64,000 nucleotides of DNA from CAVQCX01 sp963775335. GTDB lineage: Bacteria > Pseudomonadota > Gammaproteobacteria > Chromatiales > Chromatiaceae. Within the stretch, counting starts at the first letter, position 1. Each line of letters starts with the position of its first letter. The DNA lies in the NCBI GenBank assembly GCA_963775335.1, contig CAVZIJ010000002.1:744001-808000 (forward strand). The letters run 5' to 3'. Made by a program: the position numbers and the translations under genes. Positions 10,121 to 21,854 of this stretch are shown here, piece after piece. Below the pieces are notes generated by a model. The model had not been told where the DNA came from, made no database searches, and worked only from the letters and a program-made list of their open reading frames with translations.

Positions 10121-13100
10121 CCGGGGCTCCGGTGGACCCGAAGCCACTGCGCAGCAACCATTTGAGCAGGGTCGCATACAGGGACTCCGGCTCCACCGGC
10201 TTGGCCACGAAGTCGTTCATCCCAGCGGCCAGGCAGGCCGCGCGGTCGTCGTCGAAGACATTGGCGGTCATGGCGAGGATGGGTCTGTCCGCCCAGCCGG
10301 GCAAGGCGCGGATCAGACGCGTGGCCTCCAGGCCGTCCATCACGGGCATCTGGACGTCCATGAGGATCAACGCATAGTCGCCTCCTGCGGCCCTGGCCTT
10401 GTCCAGCACTTCACGCCCGTTCTCGGCGCTGTCCACCGCCAACCCGACCGCGTGCAGCAGCTCCAGGGCCACCTCGCGGTTGATCGCATTGTCCTCGGCC
10501 AGCAACACCCGAGCCCCCCTGTATCGCAGGCGCAAGGCGGTCTCGGCGTCATCCGGACGCGGCGCGTCCACCGGGATGATGCCGTGGCCTCGGCCCACCC
10601 GGGCGGTGAACCAGAAGGTGCTGCCTTCGCCGGGCACACTCTGCACCCCCACCTCCCCGCCCATCAGCTCCACCAGGCGTCGGGTGATGGTCAGGCCCAG
10701 GCCGGTGCCGCCGTACCTGCGGCTGGTGGAGACGTCCCCCTGCTCGAAGGCCTGGAACAGGCTGCCCAGTTTTTCCGGGGCGATGCCGATGCCCGTGTCC
10801 TGCACCTCGAAGCGCACGCACAGCCTGTCCTCGTTCTGCTCGAGCAGCCGGGCACGCAAGGCGACGCTGCCCCGCTCGGTGAACTTCACTGCGTTGCCGG
10901 CATAGTTGAGCAGGGCCTGGCGCAGGCGCGTGGAATCGCCTCGCAGCCACGGCGGCACATCGTCGCCGTCCACGCTGAGGACCAAGCCCTTGGCACGGAC
11001 CTGATCCCCGATGAGCGAGGCCACGTGGTCCAGAACGCTCCTCAGGGCAAAGTCGCTGTCCTCCAGTCTGAGCATGCCGGCCTCGATCTTGGACAGATCG
11101 AGGATGTCGTTGATGATCGAGAGCAGGTGCTGACCGGCGCGGTCGATCTTGCCGAGGCGCTCTGCCTGGTGTTCCGTAACCCCGTCGCGACGCAGCAGAT
11201 GGGTCAGTCCCAGGATGGCGTTCAGGGGCGTTCGGATCTCGTGGCTCATGTTGGCCAGGAAGGCGCTCTTGGCCTGGCTCGCCACCTCGGCGTGCTGCCG
11301 CGCCTCCACCAGCTCCTGTGTGCGCTGCTGCACCAGCTCTTCCAGGTGGTTGCGATATTGCGCCAGCTCCTCGGCGACGCGCTTCTTGTCAGTGACGTCC
11401 CCTTTCACCGCCACGTAGTGGCTGACGCTCCCGTCCGGCTGGCGTAGCGGGGCGATGATGGCCAGCTCCACGTATTCGCTGCCGTCCTTGCGCTTGTTGA
11501 CAAACTCGCCCGTCCAGGGGCGACCTCGAGTGAGGCTGTCCCACAGGGCAACATAGGTCTCCCGCGGGGTCTTTCCGGATTGCAGGATGCGCGGGCTCTG
11601 GCCATGCACCTCCTCGCGGGTGTACCCCGTGGTCTCCACGAAGGCCTCGTTGACGTACTCGATCTCGGCCTCCAGGTTGGTGATGACGATGCTCTCCGGA
11701 CTCTGCTCGACGGCCTGGGCGAGCTTGCGCACCCGGGCCTCCATCTGGCGAACCGGGGTGATGTCACGGGCGATGCCGAGCACGCCCGCGAGCTTGCCGT
11801 CGGCATCGAGCATCGGGGTCCTGATGGTCTGCACCAGCTTGCGGTGGCCGTCGGAGGCGAAGGTCAGCTCCTCCTCGTTGACGCTGGGACCGCCCGCCCT
11901 GATGGCGGTCAGGTCCTTCTCACGGAAGACATCCGCCTGGGCCCTGTCCACGAAGTCGTAGTCGGTCTTGCCGAGGATGTCCGCTTCGGGGGCGCCGTAG
12001 AGCGCCTCGAAGCGTGGGTTGCAGGCCAGATAGATGCCTTCCGGGTCCTTCAGCGAGACCAGGTCCGGGATGGTGGCGACGAGGGTGCGGTAGCGCTTCG
12101 CGCTCTGACGCAGCTCCAGCTCCGCATGCTTCTGCCGGGAGATATCGCGGTTCGCACCGCGACGCCCGAGATACACGCCTGCGTCGTCATAAAGGGGCTG
12201 GCAGTGGTGCGCAATCCAGCGGACCTGCCCATCGGGAAGGACGAAGCGCAGCTCGAGCTCCCCCTCGTCGGGGCTTGCCGTATTCCGGACGTGCGATAGA
12301 TACGTTGCGCGGTCCGCGGGATGAATGATGCGGACCATCAGGTCCGGGTCGGCAATGAGCTCGTCCGGGGCGTGCCCGGACATCTGGGCCCACGCGGGCG
12401 AAACGTACCGGAAACGCCCCTCAGGGTCGATCCAGAAAATACAGTCCGCCGCGCTATCGGCCACCAGGCGGTATTTCGTTTCCGACTCCGCCAACCGCAA
12501 TTCGGCCCGCTTGCGCTCGGTGATGTCGCGGGCGATGCCGAAGATCCCCATGGCCTTGCCCGACTCGTCGAACAGCACGCCCTTGGTGGTTAGGAGGGTG
12601 CGCTCCCCCGCCACCATAGGCAGGGTCTCCTCGATCGTCTCGCTCGCGCCGCTCTCGATCAGCCTTCGGTTGACGGCCGACTGCACGCGGGCCACCTCCG
12701 GGGGGAACACCGCGGTCCCGTCCCGGCCGATGACCTCACCGGCGGACTTGCCGGTCTCCCGCTCGGCCGCCCGGTTGAAGAGGATGAAACGGCCTTCCAG
12801 ATCTTGTGCGAAGATGGCGTCCGCGGAGCCGTCGGCGATGGCGCCCAGCAGCTTGGAGGCACGCAGACGCTCGGCCTGGACCCGGCCCAGTCGTCGGGAG
12901 AACGCGAGCTCCCCGCGCTGGCGGCTGATGAAGAGCCAGGCAAGGCTGGCGAGCAGCAGCAGGAGGCCGGCCAGAATCACGAATGAGGCGTCGCGGACCG
13001 CGTCCTTGTCGAGCTCCGATCTGTCCATCTTGGCCACCAGATACCAGTCCGTCCCGGGAACCGCCCGCACCACCCCCACGGCGGGAACGCCCCGGTAGTC

Positions 13101-14168
13101 CACCCCATCGACGCGCTCGCCCAGCCGGGCCTTGCCCCGTGCGACCTGCACGGCCAGCACCCGGGCCGCCGTCAACGGCACGCGCGGCCTCACCGCGCTG
13201 TGCGCGGCAAAGCGCAGCTCGTTGAGGAACTGCACGCTGTCGCCATCGCGCCGGAACAGCAGCGTCTCACCGCTGCTCGTGGGCACAGGCCAGGCGCGCA
13301 AGGTCGGATACAGATAGGTTTCCGGATCACTGTCCAGAACAAGGATCGGGCCGCGCTCGGCGTCCGCCGCCTTGATAGGGACGATATAGTCAATATGGAT
13401 CCGGCCGGCGGAGTCCCGCCTCGGATCCAAGCGCACCAGCCGATGCTCGGAGGCAGCCCGAAGGGCGGCGGCGCGCAGCGCGGGGCCAATGGCAGGCTGG
13501 GCGTCTGCGGAATCCCAGAGGGGCTCCCCCTGGGCGCTGAGCATCAGGATGTGCGGAACTTCATGATGCCGGCGGTATTCCTGGAGTCGCTCGATCAGCT
13601 CATCCCTGCTGGCGGTGTCGCCGGCATCTCGCCAGCGCCGATAGAGGCGCGCCCAGCGGCCGTTGGCCTGGGCGTAACCCGCGTCCCCGTCACGCTCTTT
13701 CAGCCATCGCGCGATCTCACGCACCTTGGCGTCGCCGATGGCGTACAGCCCCGCTATCCCCGTGCGTTCCCGATCCTGATACACATAGGCGACAGCGGCC
13801 GCGGTCAACGCGACGATGACGAGCCCCATCACGAGCTGGGGCAGGACGCCCTTCGCCGAAGGCTTTTGCTGCTCATCCGTGGCGGCAGCCGTGTCCGATC
13901 CCGGGCCATCCGGGACCTGGGAGGCCCGGGAGACGAAGCGCTTCAGCAACAGGAACAGCAGCAGCGAGGTGACGGCTACGAACGCCCAGCCCTTGACCGT
14001 GCCGGCCAGGGCAAGGCTGGCGGAATCGTGGAAGAAGAAGCCCAGCAGCCGGTCGGACAAGAATATCCACAGGGCGGCCGCGACGGCATAGATGAGCACC
14101 GCCTGCAGAATCCTGTCGCGGGTCCGAGACCGCGACGGCGTCGGCCGGGGCCCGTTCGCTGACGCCAT
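10116..14168 (-). CDS. hybrid sensor histidine kinase with four PAS domains and a receiver
   Basis: A 1350-residue inner-membrane sensor. Helices near residues 17-37, 55-75, 110-130 and about 395-415 frame an extracytoplasmic region of roughly 260 residues with dCache-like features ([30 protein letters not shown]). Four PAS domains follow (starts near [46 protein letters not shown]), each ending in the GIARDIT-like PAC tail. A HisKA domain ([18 protein letters not shown]), an intact HATPase (N-box [21 protein letters not shown]) and a receiver ([11 protein letters not shown], phospho-Asp) complete it. There is no Hpt domain, so output must go through a separate phosphotransfer protein. ATG at 14168 is chosen over upstream frames because GGGAGG sits 10 bases before it. 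Confidence 0.88.
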   Translation of the reverse strand: MASANGPRPTPSRSRTRDRILQAVLIYAVAAALWIFLSDRLLGFFFHDSASLALAGTVKGWAFVAVTSLLLFLLLKRFVSRASQVPDGPGSDTAAATDEQQKPSAKGVLPQLVMGLVIVALTAAAVAYVYQDRERTGIAGLYAIGDAKVREIARWLKERDGDAGYAQANGRWARLYRRWRDAGDTASRDELIERLQEYRRHHEVPHILMLSAQGEPLWDSADAQPAIGPALRAAALRAASEHRLVRLDPRRDSAGRIHIDYIVPIKAADAERGPILVLDSDPETYLYPTLRAWPVPTSSGETLLFRRDGDSVQFLNELRFAAHSAVRPRVPLTAARVLAVQVARGKARLGERVDGVDYRGVPAVGVVRAVPGTDWYLVAKMDRSELDKDAVRDASFVILAGLLLLLASLAWLFISRQRGELAFSRRLGRVQAERLRASKLLGAIADGSADAIFAQDLEGRFILFNRAAERETGKSAGEVIGRDGTAVFPPEVARVQSAVNRRLIESGASETIEETLPMVAGERTLLTTKGVLFDESGKAMGIFGIARDITERKRAELRLAESETKYRLVADSAADCIFWIDPEGRFRYVSPAWAQMSGHAPDELIADPDLMVRIIHPADRATYLSHVRNTASPDEGELELRFVLPDGQVRWIAHHCQPLYDDAGVYLGRRGANRDISRQKHAELELRQSAKRYRTLVATIPDLVSLKDPEGIYLACNPRFEALYGAPEADILGKTDYDFVDRAQADVFREKDLTAIRAGGPSVNEEELTFASDGHRKLVQTIRTPMLDADGKLAGVLGIARDITPVRQMEARVRKLAQAVEQSPESIVITNLEAEIEYVNEAFVETTGYTREEVHGQSPRILQSGKTPRETYVALWDSLTRGRPWTGEFVNKRKDGSEYVELAIIAPLRQPDGSVSHYVAVKGDVTDKKRVAEELAQYRNHLEELVQQRTQELVEARQHAEVASQAKSAFLANMSHEIRTPLNAILGLTHLLRRDGVTEHQAERLGKIDRAGQHLLSIINDILDLSKIEAGMLRLEDSDFALRSVLDHVASLIGDQVRAKGLVLSVDGDDVPPWLRGDSTRLRQALLNYAGNAVKFTERGSVALRARLLEQNEDRLCVRFEVQDTGIGIAPEKLGSLFQAFEQGDVSTSRRYGGTGLGLTITRRLVELMGGEVGVQSVPGEGSTFWFTARVGRGHGIIPVDAPRPDDAETALRLRYRGARVLLAEDNAINREVALELLHAVGLAVDSAENGREVLDKARAAGGDYALILMDVQMPVMDGLEATRLIRALPGWADRPILAMTANVFDDDRAACLAAGMNDFVAKPVEPESLYATLLKWLLRSGFGSTGAPA

Positions 14169-14315
14169 GAAGCCGGCCTCCCATCCAGTGGACACCGGTG
14201 GGGTCCGCACCGGTATAGCAGCGCTGCACCCACGGGCAAGCGCCAGTATAGCGCTCCGAGAGGCCGGTTATCGCAATCGGCGGCCGATCGAGGGTCGCTT
14301 TTCCCTGTCTACTGT

Positions 14316-15536
<1,221 letters not shown>

Positions 15537-15593
15537 CGCTTGCGCTCCCGAAACAGTGCCCGCCGGGCGGACGGTCCGCGAAAAAGCGGCGGA

Positions 15594-17327
15594 TTATAAC
15601 CCGGTTTGCACGTTCAGCGTGTCGAAGCCTTCGAAGGGGTCGACGACCGGCTCGGCACCCGCATGCTCCAGGGGATCCTGGCGCTCCTGGCGGCGCCAGC
15701 GCGCCACGATATCATCGACATCCAGGTCCTGGGGACCCCCTTTCCAATAGCTGTAGAAGTCCGTGTCGTCGGAGTTGGGGGTCGGGTCGGGCCGCTTGAC
15801 TTGGAACCGGGTGGGCAGGGGGATCGCCTCGCCCAGGGCGAGGCACTCGCCGCGCCCCAGGGCGGAGAGGGTCTCGATGAGATCGCGCTCGGCGTCCGGC
15901 ACCAGGTCGCGCACGTAGTCCTGGTCGCTGGGGTTGGTGATGCGCAGGCACAGGAAATTGCCGCATTGGGCGAGCACCGTCTCCGAGAGCTCGTGGGGAC
16001 GCTGGCTGACCACACCCAGCGCCACCCCGTACTTGCGCCCCTCCTTTGCGATGCGCTCCATGGCCCGCCGCGTGGAGTCGTATTGGCTGTGGCCGGCCCT
16101 GGGGATATAGGCGTGGGCCTCCTCGCACAGCAGCAGGATCGGGAATTCCTTGTGCTGCGGGTTCCAGTAATTGAACTCGAACGCGAGTCGGCCGATCTGG
16201 GCCGACACGGTAGGACGCACGTCGAAGGGTACCGAGCTCAGATCGATCACGGTGATCTGGCGCTTGGGGTTGCCCAGACCGACGAAATCGCGCAGCAGCC
16301 CGGTCAGGGTCTCGGAGGACTTGCGGTGCTTGGGCTTGAGCAGGAAATCGTAACGGACGTCGTTGAAACGGCTCTGCAGCTTGATCAGGAAGCTGTCGAA
16401 CTTGCCGTACAGCGGCCCCTGGGTCTTGCCGAAGTTGGTGGTGTACTCGTTGGCGTGCTTGAAGTGGCGGTAGAGGTCGACCAGCGAGAAGTACACCGGA
16501 GAGTCGATGGAGATCTTTGGCAGGTCCAGATGCTTGTTGGCCTTCTTGCGCAGGCTGTGCACCACCTCACGCAGGAACGCAATCTGAGTCGAGGACTCCT
16601 TGTCGTCGCGGTCCACCAGCAGGTCGACGAGCTCGGAGTAGGTCAGCAGCCAGTAAGGGATCTCCAGCTCGCGGGCGTCGATATAGCGGTAGATCCGCGG
16701 ATCGAAGGCGGACTCCATCTGCCCCTGCTCGTCGCGCCAGCAATACTCCCCGTGCAAATCGAGCAGGATCACGTGGGCGTTGGGCATGACCTGGACGGTA
16801 CGCTGGACCAGGCTCGCCACGGTCCAGGACTTGCCGGCCCCGGACTGGCCCAGGATGGCGAAGTGACGCCCGAAGAACTTCGCCGGGTCCAGGCTGACCT
16901 CCAGATGCGGACGGGCCGGGAGATAGCCCACGGTGAAGCCCTTGTCGTAGTAACGCACGAACAGGGATCGGATCTCATCCTCGGCCACCACGTGAACCTG
17001 CGCCCCGGGGGTCGGGAAGCTTGTCACGCCGCGGGTGAAGACCCCCTCACCGCTGATGGTACCGAGCGGAATCATGGTCAGCAGACGCTGGGGCTGCGCG
17101 CTACCCGCGGGCGCCTCGGTCTTGCTGGCCCGGATCACCATCGCCAGCAGCCGGATCTCGTCCTGCCGGACGGCGACGTAGGAGCCGATCTGGCCGACCC
17201 GCACGTGCTCCCCTTCCAGATCGATCACCGGAAATTGTCCGTCGACCCCCCCGCGGATGGCAGCGGTAAGGCTCGCGCCCTGCACATCGACGATCTCGCC
17301 GATGAACGTGTGGGAATTGGCAGGCAT
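15594..17327 (-). CDS. HerA-type ATPase (helicase HerA/DUF87 family), standalone
   Basis: A 577-residue protein. Residues 1-110 form a HAS-barrel-like N-terminal domain (FIGEIVDVQGASLTAAI ... GQIGSYVAVRQ). Then comes a P-loop ATPase core: Walker A GQSGAGKSW near residue 175, Walker B with glutamate ILLLCEEAHAYIP near 390, and the conserved SQRPHELSETVLAQCGN region. HerA proteins are hexameric DNA translocases acting in end resection with NurA, or in defence with a SIR2 or nuclease partner. Neither partner is adjacent: neighbours are argG and a hydrolase. It is therefore annotated as a lone bacterial HerA with unknown role. The start at the ATG at 17327 fits the barrel domain. Confidence 0.82.
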   Translation of the reverse strand: MPANSHTFIGEIVDVQGASLTAAIRGGVDGQFPVIDLEGEHVRVGQIGSYVAVRQDEIRLLAMVIRASKTEAPAGSAQPQRLLTMIPLGTISGEGVFTRGVTSFPTPGAQVHVVAEDEIRSLFVRYYDKGFTVGYLPARPHLEVSLDPAKFFGRHFAILGQSGAGKSWTVASLVQRTVQVMPNAHVILLDLHGEYCWRDEQGQMESAFDPRIYRYIDARELEIPYWLLTYSELVDLLVDRDDKESSTQIAFLREVVHSLRKKANKHLDLPKISIDSPVYFSLVDLYRHFKHANEYTTNFGKTQGPLYGKFDSFLIKLQSRFNDVRYDFLLKPKHRKSSETLTGLLRDFVGLGNPKRQITVIDLSSVPFDVRPTVSAQIGRLAFEFNYWNPQHKEFPILLLCEEAHAYIPRAGHSQYDSTRRAMERIAKEGRKYGVALGVVSQRPHELSETVLAQCGNFLCLRITNPSDQDYVRDLVPDAERDLIETLSALGRGECLALGEAIPLPTRFQVKRPDPTPNSDDTDFYSYWKGGPQDLDVDDIVARWRRQERQDPLEHAGAEPVVDPFEGFDTLNVQTGL

Positions 17328-17471
17328 CTGGACGTGGACTCCGAACGTTCTTCATTTGGTGGGCCTCGGCAGCCCGACGGCTAGTGTGATGTTAGCGGAA
17401 ATCCCACCCCATGCATCAATCCCCGTGCGCTGCTGTGAAGTCTGTTTCCCCGCAGAAGCGAAATTTCCGCG

Positions 17472-18257
17472 TTAAAGACGGCCGAGAAAGCTCTGCAGGG
17501 CCTGTGCGAGCTCATCCGGTCGCTGGGCGTAGACCCAATGGCCGGCCCCGGCCACACCCCGAAGCCGCGCAAACGGAAACAGCTCGTGGATCGCCCGCTC
17601 GCTCTCCGGGGAGACATAGTCAGACTCGGCCCCGTATACGAACTGGACAGGCCCGAGATACTGGCGCCCGGGCGCTACCGGGGGAAAATCCAGGAGGCGC
17701 CCGATCGAATCGCGAATTGCCCCGAGATCGATACGCCAACGCCAGCCCCCCGCTCCGTGAACCAGGTTCTGCAGCAGGAAGCCGCGCAATAGCGGGCCCG
17801 GAAGCGAGCGGGCGAGCAGGGCATCGGCCTCCTGCCGGTCCCCGAGCGCATCGGTGTCCACCGAGGCCAGCGCCGCGAGGATCGCCTCGAAGTGGCTCAC
17901 ATGGTCCACGTAGCGCACCGGCGCTATGTCGACCGCCACCAGGCCTGCCACGCGCTCTCCGGCCTCCAGCGCGAGCCACATGGCCACTTTGCCGCCCATG
18001 CTGTGACCGACCAGCACGGCTGGGCCGACGCCCAGGCGATCGAGCAGCCCAGCCAGATCGGCCGCCATCGCGGGATAGCTCATCGCATCTGCGTGGGGCG
18101 AGCGCCCGTGGTTGCGCAGATCCGGGAGGATCACGCGGTGGCTGGCCTCGAACCGGCGCGCCACGCCCCCCCAGTTGGCGGCCGAGCCGAACAACCCATG
18201 CAGGAAGACCAGGGGCGTCGCGCCCGGGTCACCGTATTCCCGATAGTGCAGGTGCAT
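17472..18257 (-). CDS. alpha/beta hydrolase, YbfF-like esterase
   Basis: A 261-residue cytosolic hydrolase. It has the oxyanion-hole motif FLHGLFGSAANW, the conserved PDLRNHGRSPH segment typical of the YbfF/ABHD11 group, the nucleophile elbow VGHSMGGK (Ser near residue 93), and a C-terminal GAGHWVYAQRP giving the catalytic His. The acid is probably in the VYGAESDYVSPE segment. Substrates are likely short acyl or thioester compounds. A TTG at 18263 could add two residues, but the ATG at 18257 is the usual start. The gene lies 61 bp downstream of lpdA on the same strand and could be read from the same message. Confidence 0.85.
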   Translation of the reverse strand: MHLHYREYGDPGATPLVFLHGLFGSAANWGGVARRFEASHRVILPDLRNHGRSPHADAMSYPAMAADLAGLLDRLGVGPAVLVGHSMGGKVAMWLALEAGERVAGLVAVDIAPVRYVDHVSHFEAILAALASVDTDALGDRQEADALLARSLPGPLLRGFLLQNLVHGAGGWRWRIDLGAIRDSIGRLLDFPPVAPGRQYLGPVQFVYGAESDYVSPESERAIHELFPFARLRGVAGAGHWVYAQRPDELAQALQSFLGRL

Positions 18258-18318
18258 GGACAAGCGGGCCGTAAGGCGCGGGCCGCAGCGCGAGCGGCCT
18301 GCCTCGGGGGTTCTGGAA

Positions 18319-20061
18319 TCAGCCTTTCTTGCGCGGCGGCAGCAGATCGGTGATGGTCCCCTCGCCCATCTCGGCGGCGAAGCAGATGGTCTCGTTGAGC
18401 GTCGGATGGGGATGGATGGTGAGGCCGATGTCTTCGATGTCGGCGCCCATCTCGATCGCCAGTACGGTCTCGCCGATCAGCTCCCCGGCGTTGGGGCCGA
18501 CGATGCCGGCGCCCAGGATGCGCTTGCTCTGGGGATCGAAGAGCAGCTTGGTCAGCCCTTCCTCACGGCCTATGCCCAGTGCCCGGCCGCTCGCGGCCCA
18601 GGGGAAGACGCCTTTCTCGTAGGCGATGCCCTTCGCCTTGGCCTCGGTCTCGGTGAGACCCATCCAGGCGACCTCGGGGTCCGTGTAGGCGACCGAGGGG
18701 ATGGCCATGGGGTCGAACAGGCTGGGCAGGCCGGCGATGGTCTCGGCGGCCGCCTTGGCCTCGTGGGTCGCCTTGTGGGCGAGCATGGGGTTGCCCACCA
18801 CGTCGCCGATGGCGTAGATGTGGGGCACGTTGGTGCGCATGTGCTGGTCGACGGGGATGAAGCCGCGCTCGTCGACCTTGACCCCGGCCGCATCCGCGTT
18901 GATCAACTTTCCGTTGGGCGCACGCCCCACGGAGACTAGCACCCGATCGTAGACCTGGGGCTTGTCCGGGGCGTGCTTGCCCTCGAAGCGCACCTTGAGG
19001 CCGCCCTTCTGGGCCTGGATCTCGCTGACCCGGGTCTCCAGCATGATGCTGCGCACTCGCTTCTCCAGGCGCTTCTGCAGGGGCCTGACCAGATCCCGGT
19101 CGCACCCGGGGATCAGCCCGGGCTGCAGCTCGACGATGTCGATCTGCGAGCCCAGGGCGCCGTAGACAGTGGCCATCTCCAGACCGATGATGCCGCCGCC
19201 GATCACCAGCAGGCGCTTGGGCACGTCCTCGAGGGCCAGGGCCCCGGTCGAGTCCATCAGGCGCGGATCATCGTTCGGAAAGCCGGGGATCTGCACCGCC
19301 CTTGACCCGCACGCGACGATGCAATGGCCGAAATGGACCAGGACCTGACCGTCGGCGGTCATCACCGAGAGCCGTTTGGGGGAATCGAAGCGCCCAACGC
19401 CGGTCAGCACCTGCACCTTGCGCTGCTTGGCGAGCGCCGAAAGCCCGCCGGTGAGCCGCTTCACCACCTTGTCCTTGCCCACGCGCAGCTGGTCCAGATC
19501 GATCTTAGGCGCCCCGAAGCTCACGCCCATGTGGGCCAGCTCGGCCGCCTCGGTGATCACCTCGGCGGTGTGCAGCAGCGCCTTGGACGGTATGCAGCCG
19601 ACGTTGAGGCACACCCCGCCGAGGCGCTCATAGCGCTCGATCAGCGCCACGCTCAAGCCCAGGTCGGCGGCGCGAAAGGCAGCGGTGTAGCCGCCAGGCC
19701 CCGCACCGAGCACCGCCACCTCGACGTGGATCTCGCCGGCCTGGACGGCCGGCACGGGCGCTGCCGCGGCCGCGGTCGGCTGCGCGACCGACGGGGCCGG
19801 GGACTCGGAAGGCGCGGCGGCTTCCGTCTCCAGGCTGAGGATGCGCCCGCCCTTGCCGATCTTGTCCCCGACCCGGACATGCACGGCCTTCACGGTGCCG
19901 GCGCCCGGGCTGGGAATCTCCATGGTCGCCTTGTCGCTCTCCAGGGTGATCAGGGACTGCTCGGCCTTGATCTCATCCCCCGGCGCGACCAGCACCTCGA
20001 TGATACCGACCTGATCGAGCTCTCCGATGTCGGGCAGGGTGACCTCAACAGTGTTGCTCAT
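18319..20061 (-). CDS. lpdA: dihydrolipoyl dehydrogenase with N-terminal lipoyl domain
   Basis: A 580-residue E3 component of pyruvate dehydrogenase. Residues 1-80 are a lipoyl domain with the modified lysine at about K44 (LESDKATMEIPSP). An Ala/Pro-rich linker leads to the flavoprotein: FAD site VAVLGAGPGGYTAAF, redox disulfide GGVCLNVGCIPSKAL, NAD site LLVIGGGIIGLEMA and the C-terminal HPHPTLNET segment with the active-site His. E3 proteins carrying their own lipoyl domain occur in several proteobacteria. It is the third gene of aceE-aceF-lpdA, with 103 bp separating it from aceF. Confidence 0.95.
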   Translation of the reverse strand: MSNTVEVTLPDIGELDQVGIIEVLVAPGDEIKAEQSLITLESDKATMEIPSPGAGTVKAVHVRVGDKIGKGGRILSLETEAAAPSESPAPSVAQPTAAAAAPVPAVQAGEIHVEVAVLGAGPGGYTAAFRAADLGLSVALIERYERLGGVCLNVGCIPSKALLHTAEVITEAAELAHMGVSFGAPKIDLDQLRVGKDKVVKRLTGGLSALAKQRKVQVLTGVGRFDSPKRLSVMTADGQVLVHFGHCIVACGSRAVQIPGFPNDDPRLMDSTGALALEDVPKRLLVIGGGIIGLEMATVYGALGSQIDIVELQPGLIPGCDRDLVRPLQKRLEKRVRSIMLETRVSEIQAQKGGLKVRFEGKHAPDKPQVYDRVLVSVGRAPNGKLINADAAGVKVDERGFIPVDQHMRTNVPHIYAIGDVVGNPMLAHKATHEAKAAAETIAGLPSLFDPMAIPSVAYTDPEVAWMGLTETEAKAKGIAYEKGVFPWAASGRALGIGREEGLTKLLFDPQSKRILGAGIVGPNAGELIGETVLAIEMGADIEDIGLTIHPHPTLNETICFAAEMGEGTITDLLPPRKKG

Positions 20062-20164
20062 GGGTGCGCCTCTTGCTCAGGACAGGGCGATCCGCAACCG
20101 GGCTGGCCGGCGCGCCGGATCGCTGAAAACCATCAAACCGCGACACAAGACCAAGCGAATCCGA

Positions 20165-21802
20165 TCAAAGCAGCAGCCTGCGGATGTCGCCCAGCAGCTC
20201 CCCGAGGCGGGTGATGAACCGAACACCCTGGGCGCCGTCGATCACCCGGTGGTCGTAGGACAGCGATAGCGGCAGCATCAGGCGCGGATCGAACTGGGTA
20301 CCGCGCCACACCGGCCTCATGACCGAGCGCGAGACCCCGAGGATCGCCACCTCGGGGGCATTGATGATCGGCGTGAACGCGGTGCCGCCGATCCCGCCGA
20401 GGCTCGAGATGGAGAAGGTGCCGCCCTGCATGTCGCCGGGCAGCAGCTTGCCCTCGCGGGCGCGCCGGCTGGTCTCGGCCAGCTCGGCCGCCAAGTCGAA
20501 GATCCCCTTGGCGTCCACATTGCGCACCACGGGCACCATCAGACCGCTCGGGGTGTCCACGGCCACCCCGATGTGGATGTACTTCTTGTAGATCAGGCTA
20601 TCGCCTTCGGGCGAGAGCGAGCTGTTGAATTCCGGCAGGTCGCGCAGGGCTGCCGCGCAGGCCTTCATCAGAAACGGGAACAGCGTCAGCTTGACGCCCC
20701 GCTGGTCCGCCGTGGCCTTCTGGGCCGCCCGGAAGGCCTCCAGCTCGGTGATGTCGGCCTCGTCGAACTGGGTGACGTGCGGCACGCTCAGCCAGCAGCG
20801 GTGCAGATGAGCCCCGCTGAGCTTCTTGATGCGCCCGAGCTCCTCGACCTCGATCGGCCCGAACTTGGCGAAGTCCACGGCCGGCATGGCCGGCAGCTGA
20901 AAGGGACCCGCGACAGGGGCTGCGGGCGCCCCGCGGCTGACCGCACGCTTGACGAAACCCTGCACGTCTTCCTTGAGTATGCGCCCTTTGGGCCCCGCAC
21001 CTTCCACCAGCATCAGGTCCACACCGAGCTCGCGGGCAAAGCGGCGCACCGCGGGGCTGGCGTGGGGCTTGCGGCCCTTGGCGATGGCCACCATGTCCGC
21101 GGGACGCGGCATCACCGGGGGCTGCAGCGGGGCCTTCTCGCCGGGAGAGCGCTCGAGCGACGGTGCCGGCTCTTCTTCGGGCGCTCCGGCGACGGCCTCG
21201 GGGCCGGGAGCAGGCTGGGCGGCCGCGGGCGCCTCTGGGGCATCCATGGTGAGTATCGGGCCCCCGGCGCTCACCTTATCGCCGACCGCCACCTGCACCG
21301 CCTTGACAACGCCGGCCCAAGGCGAAGGGATCTCCATGGTCGCCTTGTCGCTCTCCAGGGTGATCAGCGACTGATCCACCGCGACCCGGTCCCCGGGGGA
21401 AACGAGTATCTCGATCACGCCCACGTCCGTGAAGTCGCCGATGTCCGGCACGACCACCTGGATCTCGGCCCCGGAGGCCGCGGGAGGCCGGGTCGGCTGG
21501 GGCACAGGCTCGGCAGCCGGGGCCGCCTCGCGGAGCGCAGGAGCCGGGTCGGCCGGGGCCTCGCCCGGCTCCATCGTGAGGATCAGGGCGCCCTGGCTAA
21601 GCTTGTCGCCGACCTTGACCTGCAGCGACTTGACCAGGCCGCCGTAGGGCGACGGGACCTCCATGGTCGCCTTGTCGCTCTCCAGGGTGATCAGCGAATC
21701 CTCGGCCTTGACAGTATCGCCGGGTTGGACCAGCACCTCGATCACGTCGACCGAGGAGAAGTCTCCGATGTCCGGCAAGCGTACTTCAGTCTCTTTTCCC
21801 AC
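20165..21802 (-). CDS. aceF: pyruvate dehydrogenase dihydrolipoamide acetyltransferase (E2)
   Basis: A 545-residue E2 core protein. Two lipoyl domains (lysines near 44 and 152, both in LESDKATME) are joined by Pro/Ala-rich linkers. A peripheral subunit-binding domain follows (PHASPAVRRFARELGVDL, GPKGRILKEDV), then the catalytic domain with LPEFNSSL and the active-site SYDHRVIDGAQG near the C-terminus. It transfers acetyl from lipoamide to CoA. Start is the GTG at 21802, decided by GGAGG ten bases upstream; 52 bp separate it from aceE. The lipoyl segments are repeated at DNA level between aceF and lpdA. Confidence 0.96.
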   Translation of the reverse strand: MGKETEVRLPDIGDFSSVDVIEVLVQPGDTVKAEDSLITLESDKATMEVPSPYGGLVKSLQVKVGDKLSQGALILTMEPGEAPADPAPALREAAPAAEPVPQPTRPPAASGAEIQVVVPDIGDFTDVGVIEILVSPGDRVAVDQSLITLESDKATMEIPSPWAGVVKAVQVAVGDKVSAGGPILTMDAPEAPAAAQPAPGPEAVAGAPEEEPAPSLERSPGEKAPLQPPVMPRPADMVAIAKGRKPHASPAVRRFARELGVDLMLVEGAGPKGRILKEDVQGFVKRAVSRGAPAAPVAGPFQLPAMPAVDFAKFGPIEVEELGRIKKLSGAHLHRCWLSVPHVTQFDEADITELEAFRAAQKATADQRGVKLTLFPFLMKACAAALRDLPEFNSSLSPEGDSLIYKKYIHIGVAVDTPSGLMVPVVRNVDAKGIFDLAAELAETSRRAREGKLLPGDMQGGTFSISSLGGIGGTAFTPIINAPEVAILGVSRSVMRPVWRGTQFDPRLMLPLSLSYDHRVIDGAQGVRFITRLGELLGDIRRLLL

Positions 21803-21854
21803 TCTTGGTCCTCCGGGGCGCCCGATGGGGTGCTGGGGGGCAGTGCTCTGCCGC

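Noticed and set aside
15594..17327. HerA-SIR2 or HerA-nuclease defence system
   Set aside because: No SIR2, DUF4297 or nuclease gene on either side; argG and an esterase flank it.
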